This document shows, in pieces, positions 1 to 6,791 of a DNA stretch of 14,398 nucleotides. The notes beneath the pieces were generated by a model. It searched no databases and was not told the DNA's origin. It saw nothing but the letters and a program-made list of their open reading frames with translations. The first letter of the stretch is position 1, and each line of letters starts with the position of its first letter. Position numbers and translations under genes: made by a program. Location of the stretch: NCBI GenBank assembly GCA_027038805.1, contig JALWGO010000100.1:1-14398 (forward strand). The letters are read 5' to 3'. This DNA comes from Thermoprotei archaeon. GTDB lineage: Archaea > Thermoproteota > Thermoprotei_A > Sulfolobales > WANQ01.

Positions 1-780
1 GATAAACTAGATATAGAGTATAAAGCCGGATTAGATCATCCATACTATGATAGCTTTAGTTTTAGCTCAAAGGGAATTCCATCAGCAACAATAAACACAC
101 TAGACAGTATAATGGACATATATCACACAGATAGAGATACAGTAGAAGTTTTAGAAAGCAATACAATACACAGAGCTTTCATGCTAACAATAGAAACTAT
201 GAGGATACTGCTAAAAAAGGAGAACCCCTTAAAAGAATACGGATATCTAACATATGCTAGAAAAATCTATGAGAAACTAGAGCAAACTCCGATAGAGTTG
301 AAGATAAGAGGCTATAGGCTCCTCGAAGCGACTAGGAAGGCCTTATCTGAGAATAAATATGAGAAACTGTTTAACGCATACAAGATAATTAATAGAGAAT
401 TAATCAAACCATTATTTAGAGGTAAATATGATGAAGATAGTGGAGGCTTTGAAACAATACTAATACCACACATAGAAGTAATAGAGGATATGAACAAGAT
501 AAGGAAAACAATCAGTTTACTAAAAGATAATAGGATAGTAGATGCATTAAAAACACTAGAAAACATACCATCCCAGAGAATCATCCCCGGAGAAGAGATA
601 ATACTAACAGAGTCACTATCAAGAACAATTCATAAGATAATACAAAGAAATCCAGAACTAAAAGAAAACATGTTAAAGGTGCTAGAAGAAGAATTAAACG
701 CTAAGGCTTCTCTACTAGAACATATTTTGAGAAAAGTGTCTAGTATACTTGATAAGGCTACAAATACCTTAATAGCTTGA
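1..780 (+). CDS. M28-family zinc metallopeptidase, C-terminal part (5' end outside the window)
   Basis: The frame is open from base 1, so the ATG at 112 is internal and the true start lies upstream of the window. The first 47 codons carry the end of an M28 (aminopeptidase Y/S-like) catalytic domain: DHPYYDSF, then GIPSATI, then YHTDRDT. In that family the His of the YHTxxDT motif (codon 42, bases 124-126) is a zinc ligand and the GIPA-like segment lines the active site. After the catalytic domain comes a long, mostly helical and charged tail of about 210 residues with no motif I recognise. M28 enzymes release N-terminal amino acids from peptides; cellular location cannot be judged because the N-terminus is missing. 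It lies 51 nt upstream of the next gene on the same strand and may be cotranscribed with it. The family call is fairly sure; substrate is unknown. Confidence 0.8.
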   Translation, partial: DKLDIEYKAGLDHPYYDSFSFSSKGIPSATINTLDSIMDIYHTDRDTVEVLESNTIHRAFMLTIETMRILLKKENPLKEYGYLTYARKIYEKLEQTPIELKIRGYRLLEATRKALSENKYEKLFNAYKIINRELIKPLFRGKYDEDSGGFETILIPHIEVIEDMNKIRKTISLLKDNRIVDALKTLENIPSQRIIPGEEIILTESLSRTIHKIIQRNPELKENMLKVLEEELNAKASLLEHILRKVSSILDKATNTLIA

Positions 781-831
781 AAACTCCTACCATAAAACTA
801 CATAAAATCAAGGAACAGGAAGCGAGGACCT

Positions 832-2439
832 ATGAAAATACTATTGATAACATCAAGAGCAGCAAGCGGTATTGTTAAGGAAATAGTTGAAGAATTAAAG
901 AAGCATTATGAGAAAATAAGCATAGATGTACACGTAGTGGATTATCCAACAGTTGCATCATCTTTTACGGTAGAAATTCTGAGAAAGCAAGTACCAGTAG
1001 ACCTTGCCCGCAACTATGATGTCATAATAGTTCCAGGTCTTACACGAGGCGACTTAAGTGAATGGTCTAAAAGAGTAGGAGTACCTGTATATAAGGGTAC
1101 AATACATGCAGTAAATATACCATTGGTTATCGAGGCATTAGCTAATAATGTAGAGTTATCAGAGAAGGTTCCAGCAGACTACATATTATATGAGAGAATT
1201 AGGGCTATGCTAAGAAACATATTATTAAAGGAGCGGGCAAAAAACACGGTAGTAATTAGCTATAACGGTATAGAAATCACAGATAGAAGTCCGCCGATAA
1301 GGCTTGTAGCAGAAATACCTCCTCGAGTAAGCGTTGATGAAGCAATTGAAATAGCTAGGCGTTTCCAAGAAGAAGGCGCTGATATAATAGTAGTTGGATC
1401 GAACAGTAGGAATATAGATGAAACAATTGATAAAATAGTAAAAATATCAAAGACTACCAATAAACCACTAGGAATAGATACAAACAATCCCAAGGAAATT
1501 ATCAAAGCATTAGATAAAGGGGTTTCAATAATCTTTAGCTTAAACCAGGAACTAATACTAAAACTAGAAGATTATTCGAGAAGAGCTATATTTACATTAA
1601 TACCGGATAAAGGATATGAAAAACCATGGAGTATCAGTGAAAGAGTAAATAGCGTTCTCGAAAACATAGATATAGCATTAAAGCGAGGATACGATAAAAT
1701 AATAGTTGATCCTGTTCTCGGGCCCCTTCCCCTAGGCTTTACTCCCTCTATTATAGCATTATATGAAATAAAGAAGAGGAAACCGAAAATACCAATAGTA
1801 TTCTCAGCGAGCAACGTCATTGATTCGATAGAAGCAGACACTCATGGAATTCTCGCAATGTTGGCAGGGATGGCGTTTGAGACAGGTGCCAGCATATTTT
1901 ACGTGGTCGAAGACGCACCCTATGAGTATGGTAGTGTTGCCGAGGCTCGAGTAGCATTAACAATGGCTGAAATAGCCTATGCTAGAAAGACACAGGAAAG
2001 AGACATCGGGATAAACATGCTAGTATTAAAGGATAATAGAATAATAAGGCAAGAACCCGTAAAAGCTAAACGAGTAATGAGTGTAGTAGAAAGAATAGAA
2101 CCAAGCCTAGATAGGGCGGGATATTTTAGAATACAAGTTAATAAGAAAAAGGATGCAATAGAAGTAGGGTTCTATAAGTATGGTCAAGACAATGAAGCAG
2201 AGATGAAAATAGTAGGTAGGCATGCGCTAAGTATTGGGCGAAGGATCCTAGAAGAAGTAAAAGTTTCAGATCAGCACATACTTTATCTAGGCTATGAGCT
2301 ATCAAAAGCTGAAATAGCGTTAAAACTTCATAAAAACTATATTCAAGACGAAGAACTATTTGAGACAGTAAATGATAAGCTAAAATTGGTAGATAAAATT
2401 GTTCGTCAAGGTAAAAATCCCGTTACCACTGATAATTAA
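832..2439 (+). CDS. dihydropteroate synthase-related protein (DUF6513 plus DHPS-like TIM barrel)
   Basis: A 535-residue protein with the architecture of the archaeal dihydropteroate-synthase-related family (TIGR00284; the M. jannaschii member is MJ0107 from memory). Residues 1 to about 130 form an alpha/beta region starting MKILLITSRAASG, matching the DUF6513 type. A pterin-binding-like TIM barrel follows: GADIIVVGSNSR, then GIDTNNP, then IIVDPVLGPLPLGFTPS, then a GMAFETGASIF segment. The last 140 residues are a charged alpha/beta extension. The family occurs in methanogens and other archaea and has been linked by similarity to methanopterin-type cofactor synthesis or corrinoid methyl transfer, but no reaction is proven to my knowledge. 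The ATG start is preceded by a purine-rich GCGAGG 5 nt upstream. The 3' end overlaps the next gene by 41 nt, suggesting translational coupling. Confidence 0.8.
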   Translation: MKILLITSRAASGIVKEIVEELKKHYEKISIDVHVVDYPTVASSFTVEILRKQVPVDLARNYDVIIVPGLTRGDLSEWSKRVGVPVYKGTIHAVNIPLVIEALANNVELSEKVPADYILYERIRAMLRNILLKERAKNTVVISYNGIEITDRSPPIRLVAEIPPRVSVDEAIEIARRFQEEGADIIVVGSNSRNIDETIDKIVKISKTTNKPLGIDTNNPKEIIKALDKGVSIIFSLNQELILKLEDYSRRAIFTLIPDKGYEKPWSISERVNSVLENIDIALKRGYDKIIVDPVLGPLPLGFTPSIIALYEIKKRKPKIPIVFSASNVIDSIEADTHGILAMLAGMAFETGASIFYVVEDAPYEYGSVAEARVALTMAEIAYARKTQERDIGINMLVLKDNRIIRQEPVKAKRVMSVVERIEPSLDRAGYFRIQVNKKKDAIEVGFYKYGQDNEAEMKIVGRHALSIGRRILEEVKVSDQHILYLGYELSKAEIALKLHKNYIQDEELFETVNDKLKLVDKIVRQGKNPVTTDN

Positions 2440-3085
2440 GGAGTACAGAGTAGATGATATAATTGTAGCCTTAGGATTAGCTATAGAAGATAAGCAATTA
2501 TCAATTAAGATTTCCCGTCAAGATTCAAGTAGGTGTGAAGCTCCTCAAATAGTATGTTCTATACTAGGAGATCTCAATGGATACAATATTAAAGCCAGTA
2601 GAGAAGAATACAGAGAAGAAGGCAAGAAAGCGTTAAGAATACTATCATATATTGTTAAGGATATAATCGTTAATAAGACGTTAAATATGGTCCGAGCACT
2701 ATCTAACACAAATATAGATAAGAAAGATGGTTCAATTTTATGCGTAATAAGTAATGGCGGAATAATATTATCAATTACAAGAGATCCTTTAAACCCTGTT
2801 TGCTTTAGGATACCAGCTTATAACTACTATTTAATAGAAGGTACCTGGAAAGAGAAACAAGTAATTCTAGAGGGTCTAGAAGAAAATATTTTCTCCGTGA
2901 TTGAGAGACTATGGAATAGTAGAGAAACATTATTAAAAGTAAACTCTGTCACGCTTAAAGCTATAGCTGCTTGGAGTGAAAAGGACAAGCAATATATTAT
3001 AGTTAAAGAGAAACCACTGGCAATTAGCGGCTTAAGGATCTTTAAGATAAGTAGTTGGGGTCTTGACATAGATGTGAGATTCTAA
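2399..3085 (+). CDS. hypothetical protein coupled to the dihydropteroate synthase-related gene
   Basis: A 228-residue protein I do not recognise. The frame opens just after a TAG at 2390-2392, and TTG at 2399 is the first usable start; the first internal Met is near residue 100, so a start inside the upstream gene (41-nt overlap) is almost forced. The product is soluble, has no signal peptide or clear membrane segment, and reads as mixed alpha/beta. It contains a few cysteines (including C45 and C53), a hydrophobic strand pair around GSILCVISNGGIILSI, and a C-terminal segment ending in GLDIDVRF. The tight overlap with the upstream gene suggests a partner or accessory role in the same process; this is inference. 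It ends 2 nt before the convergent ogt gene. Confidence 0.65.
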   Translation: MFVKVKIPLPLIIKEYRVDDIIVALGLAIEDKQLSIKISRQDSSRCEAPQIVCSILGDLNGYNIKASREEYREEGKKALRILSYIVKDIIVNKTLNMVRALSNTNIDKKDGSILCVISNGGIILSITRDPLNPVCFRIPAYNYYLIEGTWKEKQVILEGLEENIFSVIERLWNSRETLLKVNSVTLKAIAAWSEKDKQYIIVKEKPLAISGLRIFKISSWGLDIDVRF

Positions 3086-3087
3086 CT

Positions 3088-3471
3088 TTATAAACTACCA
3101 ATAATATAGGTGAAGTCTATAATATAGTCTTTAGATACTTTTCCATTAATTATTTTAACACCTTCAATTTCTAGAAGTTTCTTCTTAACATTAGTACCTC
3201 CAAGCGAGTAGCCTCCAAGATTACCATTGCTCATTACTACTCTATGACAGGGGATCACTATGGGATTCCTATTAGACGCCATGAACCTAGCAATAGTGCG
3301 GGGATGTACTCCAATGGCTCTTGCTAGAGCTTTATATGTGGTAACTTTTCCTATAGGTATAAGCATTAAGAGAGCATATACTGCTTCTCTTAAATCATCG
3401 GTATTCGGTTTTCTTACAATTACTTTTTCCTTCTTCTCTTCTAATACTATCAACTTATCCCCAGCCCTCAT
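3088..3471 (-). CDS. ogt: methylated-DNA--protein-cysteine S-methyltransferase, minimal form
   Basis: DNA repair protein that transfers an alkyl group from O6-alkylguanine to its own cysteine in a single-turnover reaction. The signature PCHRV is at residues 74-78 with the acceptor Cys75. The DNA-binding helix-turn-helix is visible as GKVTTYKALARAIG, with Tyr46 matching the conserved base-flipping Tyr. Arg58 lies 17 residues before the Cys, exactly the spacing of the arginine finger (human Arg128 to Cys145). Asn67 and the GGYSLGG segment after the active site are also typical. The reactive Cys is kept, so this is not an alkyltransferase-like (ATL) protein. At 127 residues it lacks nearly all of the usual N-terminal RNase-H-like domain, so it is a C-terminal-domain-only version. 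The start is the first ATG; no clear ribosome binding site is seen. Confidence 0.92.
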   Translation of the reverse strand: MRAGDKLIVLEEKKEKVIVRKPNTDDLREAVYALLMLIPIGKVTTYKALARAIGVHPRTIARFMASNRNPIVIPCHRVVMSNGNLGGYSLGGTNVKKKLLEIEGVKIINGKVSKDYIIDFTYIIGSL

Positions 3472-3547
3472 TTACTTATATTTTAAACTACTTGCAAACA
3501 TAGATAACAGTAACGATAAAGTAGTATTCAAATAGGGTGCTGACTTA

Positions 3548-4009
3548 GTGAATAGAAGTACTCACGTATTATTTGGTACAAGTTTATCAATCCTCATACT
3601 TAATCCTCAACCGAGCGAGCTAATTGGAATAATTACTTTAAGCGTTATAGGCTCTTATCTACCTGATGTCGATTTAAGGATAAAGCATCGTATGCTTATG
3701 CATAATGTTTTCGTCTTAGTAATGTTCTCGATTATATTGTATTATATTCTAAATTATCTATCAGTGTATGAGTTATGGATGATGTTAGCGGCGTTTAATA
3801 TTGGGTTCTTATCCCATATAGTTTTAGACATGTTAACCTATGCTGGAGTTGCCTTCTTTTATCCTCTATCTAGTAAACGATATAGAATAGCCAAGTTAAA
3901 ATCGAATTCACGTCTAGCAAATGTGTTCTTCACATTGGTATCTGTTCTACTATTACTTGCATGGATTTATAGGAATAAGTTTATTAACGCAAAGCCCTTT
4001 GGATTATAG
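3548..4009 (+). CDS. YdjM/DUF457-like membrane-bound putative metal-dependent hydrolase
   Basis: A 153-residue integral membrane protein with about four hydrophobic segments (roughly residues 8-20, 25-37, 54-72 and 78-97) plus a C-terminal one near 123-142. It carries the conserved polar pattern of the YdjM family (PF04307): His6 near the N-terminus, LPDVD at 38-42, HRMLMH at 47-52, and H90 followed by D94 and a Pro at 106. These His and Asp residues are thought to form a metal site at the membrane face; the substrate is unknown, though relatives are annotated as putative membrane hydrolases. Translation starts at GTG; a GGTG lies about 9 nt upstream. The stop codon abuts the stop of the convergent ASCH gene, whose last codon lies at 4004-4006. 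Confidence 0.75.
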   Translation: MNRSTHVLFGTSLSILILNPQPSELIGIITLSVIGSYLPDVDLRIKHRMLMHNVFVLVMFSIILYYILNYLSVYELWMMLAAFNIGFLSHIVLDMLTYAGVAFFYPLSSKRYRIAKLKSNSRLANVFFTLVSVLLLLAWIYRNKFINAKPFGL

Positions 4010-4663
4010 GAGCCCCAATTCTATTGCCACTACACCGTATCTTTCCTCATTCTCAACGCTATAATATTCGCGATACACTTTAATACCTTCATCTAAGCCA
4101 TGTATATCTGGCAAAACATGTTCTATTCCTTCTCTTTCAAGCATTTCTTTAAAACTCCTATAACGTCTTAAGCCCAGAACAACAGTATATAGAAGAGTAT
4201 TACATCTAGTGCAACCTACTGGTTTGAAGACTATGCAGTCACCCACTCCTATCTTCCTTCTTTTCTCATCATAAAGTCTTCCCTCAACAGTTTTTCTACC
4301 GCTAACTATATGCTCATACCAGTTGTATTCAAGTTTCATCATATGAAGATTACCCCCCATACTGCAAGTCCAACAATGACCTCTAAAGCAAGCTAATATT
4401 TTATCTGGGAAGACATAGTTTGCGTAGAGTAGGTTCAAGTCTACAGTATACTTGTGGACTCCAATTATTGTTAGTCTATTGGACTCTACTATTACATGCA
4501 TGTTATCGCATTGTATTTCTTTATATACACTTTTTACTGGTGCACCAATCTTATTCTGAATTTCCTCTAATAGTGTTTTACTAACTTTTCCTTCATCTTG
4601 TAATATATAGGTTGTCCTATTACAGTATAATACTATGTTCCCTTCTATCGTAGTTATAATCAC
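4004..4663 (-). CDS. ASCH-domain protein with an extra N-terminal domain and two CxxC pairs
   Basis: The C-terminal half (residues about 105-219) is an ASCH domain (PUA-like RNA-binding fold): MMKLEYNWYEHIVSGRKTVEGRL followed by KIGVGDCIVF is the family hallmark, where the Lys/Glu/Arg region lines the putative nucleic-acid or nucleotide pocket. Residues 1-104 form an additional alpha/beta region I do not recognise. Two CxxC pairs, C97/C100 before the ASCH core and C151/C154 inside it, could form a zinc site. The GTG start at 4661-4663 is supported by AGGTGA at 4671-4676 on the minus strand, 7 nt before the start, so the N-terminal region is likely translated. ASCH proteins are linked to RNA binding and, in some bacteria, RNase activity; the exact role here is unknown. 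It ends convergently on the YdjM-like gene. Confidence 0.75.
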   Translation of the reverse strand: MIITTIEGNIVLYCNRTTYILQDEGKVSKTLLEEIQNKIGAPVKSVYKEIQCDNMHVIVESNRLTIIGVHKYTVDLNLLYANYVFPDKILACFRGHCWTCSMGGNLHMMKLEYNWYEHIVSGRKTVEGRLYDEKRRKIGVGDCIVFKPVGCTRCNTLLYTVVLGLRRYRSFKEMLEREGIEHVLPDIHGLDEGIKVYREYYSVENEERYGVVAIELGLL

Positions 4664-4691
4664 TTATATTTCACCTAGCCAAGTTCTTATA

Positions 4692-4751
4692 TTGATGAGG
4701 TACCGCTGTCCCCAAGACCGTGGAGGGATGACAGTATCTTTCATTAACCGA
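4692..4751 (+). ncRNA. possible structured or C/D-like RNA in the ASCH-yjbQ spacer
   Basis: The spacer holds a GC-rich island between A+T-rich flanks. It contains TTGATGA at 4692-4698 (one base off a C box), GGATGAC at 4726-4732 (C'-like), and CCGA at 4748-4751 (one base off CTGA). A hairpin is possible: CTGTC at 4706-4710 plus CCC pairs with GGG at 4725-4727 plus GACAG at 4730-4734, with an AT bulge. A TATA-like CTTATATT at 4663-4670 lies about 24 nt before the first motif. The guide spacings do not match archaeal C/D RNAs well and the box sequences are degenerate, so the element may instead be a leader of the yjbQ mRNA. Confidence 0.22.
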
Positions 4752-4785
4752 TTCCTTTACTCTTCTACTTGTGGGTGAGGTATAA

Positions 4786-5199
4786 ATGACTGTATATCAT
4801 GATGAGATAATAATATCTACGAGTAAGCAGTTTGAGTTAATTGATATAACCGAGCGTGTTGAGGAAATAGTTGAGAAAAGCGGTATAAGAAATGGTATAT
4901 GCCTGGTTTTTGCACCACATGCAACAGCAGCTATAGTGGCTAATGAACATGAATGGGGATTGCTACAAGATATATTGAACAGGATTAAGGAGTTGTTTCC
5001 ACCAGATAGGGGTTGGCTTCATAATAGAATAGATGATAACGCTCATGCTCATGTAGGTTCAGCGATTATTGGTGCTGACAGAGTTTTCCCAGTCATTAAT
5101 GGTAGGCTTGTTAGAGGTACTTGGCAAAATATATTTGTTGTAGAGATGGATGGGCCGAGAGGTAGGCGACGTATTATTGTCACTGTTATTGGCGAGTAA
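4786..5199 (+). CDS. YjbQ/UPF0047 family protein (secondary thiamine-phosphate synthase-like)
   Basis: A 137-residue protein, the usual length for this family. The conserved signature residues are all present: PHATAAI at 44-50, HNRIDDNAHAH at 79-89, GTWQNIFVVEMDGPR at 111-125 and a basic RGRRR end strand. The family forms a trimeric beta-sandwich with clustered His residues at subunit interfaces. E. coli YjbQ shows weak thiamine-phosphate synthase activity, but the physiological role is unsettled, so the enzyme name is only a family label. The ATG start follows GGTGAGG at 4773-4779 with good spacing. It ends 2 nt before the convergent AbrB-like gene. Confidence 0.88.
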   Translation: MTVYHDEIIISTSKQFELIDITERVEEIVEKSGIRNGICLVFAPHATAAIVANEHEWGLLQDILNRIKELFPPDRGWLHNRIDDNAHAHVGSAIIGADRVFPVINGRLVRGTWQNIFVVEMDGPRGRRRIIVTVIGE

Positions 5200-5201
5200 G
5201 C

Positions 5202-5432
5202 TTATATTGGTGGTTTTACTCCCCTTTCAAGGTATTGTTTTTTTGGTCTTATTGTTATTAGTCCAGCGTCTTCATCTATCTCTACTATGAACTCAGTACC
5301 CCACTTTTCCACCATGTTTTTAGGTAAATACAAGTTTAACGGCAATGTGAAGTACTCATACGTGTATTCTTTGCCTCTAACAACTTTTCTTCCTAGTACT
5401 TTTCTTGCTCTAGCTTCTCTAACACGAGGCAT
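5202..5432 (-). CDS. small AbrB/SpoVT-like swapped-hairpin protein
   Basis: A 76-residue basic protein. Residues about 28-65 read as a swapped-hairpin AbrB domain: a strand ending in LPLNLYLPKNMVEKWG, then TEFIVEIDEDAGLITIRPKK, which matches the family pattern of a Pro-Lys turn, a short helix and two strands ending in the I-T-I-x-P motif. The N-terminus is rich in Arg and Lys. Such proteins are dimeric DNA-binding regulators or antitoxins; no toxin gene is adjacent, so regulator is more likely. The start is well supported: GGTGATC at 5435-5441 (minus), the perfect crenarchaeal anti-Shine-Dalgarno match, and a TATA box TTTATAAG at 5463-5470. It is divergent from the nicotinate phosphoribosyltransferase gene across a palindrome. 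Confidence 0.72.
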   Translation of the reverse strand: MPRVREARARKVLGRKVVRGKEYTYEYFTLPLNLYLPKNMVEKWGTEFIVEIDEDAGLITIRPKKQYLERGVKPPI

Positions 5433-5462
5433 GTGATCACCGCGCTGATATGCGTTTAAGGG

Positions 5463-5470
5463 CTTATAAA
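5463..5470 (-). promoter_or_regulatory. TATA box for the AbrB-like gene
   Basis: TTTATAAG on the minus strand, about 25 nt before an inferred transcript start near 5441, giving a very short leader that just holds the GGTGATC site before the start codon at 5430-5432. Confidence 0.5.
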
Positions 5471-5490
5471 TTATTGTGCACTCAACTTTT

Positions 5491-5510
5491 AGTGGTCTTA
5501 TAAGACTACT
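5491..5510. promoter_or_regulatory. 20-nt palindrome, candidate operator between divergent genes
   Basis: AGTGGTCTTATAAGACTACT has a perfect 12-nt palindromic core (GTCTTATAAGAC) and three further matching arms outside one mismatch. It is 58 nt upstream of the AbrB-like start and 64 nt upstream of the phosphoribosyltransferase start, between their two TATA boxes. The position fits a dimeric regulator site; the centre also resembles a symmetric TATA element. The binding protein is not known; the divergent AbrB-like protein is an obvious candidate. Confidence 0.4.
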
Positions 5511-5531
5511 GTTTTCCTATAATTAGCATCA

Positions 5532-5539
5532 TTTATAAG
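5532..5539 (+). promoter_or_regulatory. TATA box for nicotinate phosphoribosyltransferase
   Basis: TTTATAAG centred near 5536 predicts a transcript start near 5561, about 14 nt before the ATG at 5575. No Shine-Dalgarno-like sequence is seen in that short leader, so initiation may be leader-poor or leaderless. Confidence 0.5.
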
Positions 5540-5574
5540 TAGTTTAATATTTTACATATTATTGTATCGTTTGA

Positions 5575-6789
5575 ATGAGGTTTACTAGAATGCGGGAGCC
5601 AAGGCTTTACACATCTACAGTAGACGAGATAGTATCCGGAAAAGCAACAGATATCTATTTTATTAGGACACGTAAAATAGTAGAGTCAAAGGGATTAGGT
5701 AATACATTAGTAAGAATGGAGATTCATGCATATAGTTTGCCTAAAGGTTATGAGTGGGGGGTATTTACTGGTCTTGAAGAAGCACTAGCTATTCTCAGAG
5801 GAAAAAATGTTAATGTATATGCAATGCCCGAGGGAACATTGTTTAAACCATTTGAACCAGTAATGATTATTGAGGGTCCTTATAGTGAGATATCTGTATT
5901 AGAAACACCTGTACTTGGAGTGCTTAGACATGCTACAAGTATAGCGACGAGAGCAGCTCGAATAAGAAAGCTTGCACGTGATAAAACAGTGTTGTTCTTT
6001 GGGTTAAGGGCGCTTCATCCCGCGATCTATCCGATGGCGGATCGTGCAGCATATATAGGTGGTGTTGATGGTGTCTCTGGAATTTTATCTGAGAAGTATC
6101 TTGGAATTAAGCCTCAGGGTACGATGCCTCATGCACTAATATTAGTGTTTGGTGATCCCGTTGAGGCTTGGAAGGCTTTTGATGAAGTTATTGATGAAAA
6201 TGTTCCTAGGATAGCTCTTACAGATACTTTATATGATGAAAGATACGAGGCTTTATTGGCTGCAAAGACTCTTGGAGAACGGTTATATGGGGTACGCTTT
6301 GATACTCCTAGTAGTAGAAGAGGCAGTATGAAGAAGATAGTATATGAGGCTCGTTGGACACTTGATATTCATGGATATAATAGGGTTAAAATAATTGTTA
6401 GTGGAGGTATAAATGAGAAAACCGTGGTTGAGCTAAGAGACTTAGTTGACGGATTTGGCATTGGAACCAGTATAGCTTTTCCACCAAGTATAGATTTCAG
6501 TATGGATATAGTTGAAAAATACATTGATAATAAATGGCATCCGTACAGTAAGAGAGGAAAACTACCTGGTGCAAAACAAGTATATAGGTGCAGACCAGGA
6601 CTTAATGATACAATGAGTTTACTAGACGAGGAACTACAGATTACATGTCCTAATGGTAGTAAGCCAATAAAACTACTAAGAAAGTACATAGAGAACGGTA
6701 AAATACTCGTAGATTTACCGGACGTTAAGAGTATTAGAAGATACGTCTTAGAACAGTTAGAGGAAGTACCTGAACCTCAGCCCATATAG
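5575..6789 (+). CDS. nicotinate phosphoribosyltransferase (archaeal type)
   Basis: Joins nicotinate to PRPP to give nicotinate mononucleotide in NAD salvage (Preiss-Handler pathway), in the cytosol. The 404-residue length and motifs match the archaeal family typified by the Thermoplasma acidophilum enzyme: RHATSIATRAARIR near 118-131, FFGLRALHPAIYPMADRAAYIGGVDGVSG at about 141-169, GTMPH at 182-186, DTLYDE near 217-222, SGGIN at 276-280 and GIGT at 295-298, the phosphate-binding end of the barrel. The C-terminal region has only two cysteines (C339 and C358); the T. acidophilum enzyme carries a Cys-rich zinc element here as I recall, so a full zinc knuckle may be lost. The start at 5575 is the first ATG; ATG at codon 6 is an alternative. 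It ends 2 nt before the convergent 718-residue gene. Confidence 0.9.
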   Translation: MRFTRMREPRLYTSTVDEIVSGKATDIYFIRTRKIVESKGLGNTLVRMEIHAYSLPKGYEWGVFTGLEEALAILRGKNVNVYAMPEGTLFKPFEPVMIIEGPYSEISVLETPVLGVLRHATSIATRAARIRKLARDKTVLFFGLRALHPAIYPMADRAAYIGGVDGVSGILSEKYLGIKPQGTMPHALILVFGDPVEAWKAFDEVIDENVPRIALTDTLYDERYEALLAAKTLGERLYGVRFDTPSSRRGSMKKIVYEARWTLDIHGYNRVKIIVSGGINEKTVVELRDLVDGFGIGTSIAFPPSIDFSMDIVEKYIDNKWHPYSKRGKLPGAKQVYRCRPGLNDTMSLLDEELQITCPNGSKPIKLLRKYIENGKILVDLPDVKSIRRYVLEQLEEVPEPQPI

Positions 6790-6791
6790 TT

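Noticed and set aside
112..780. ATG at 112 as the true start of the first gene
   Set aside because: The frame is open from base 1 and the upstream codons encode the conserved end of an M28 peptidase, so the ATG is internal.
5202..5432. Antitoxin of a toxin-antitoxin pair
   Set aside because: No toxin-like gene is adjacent; the neighbours are a YjbQ protein and nicotinate phosphoribosyltransferase.
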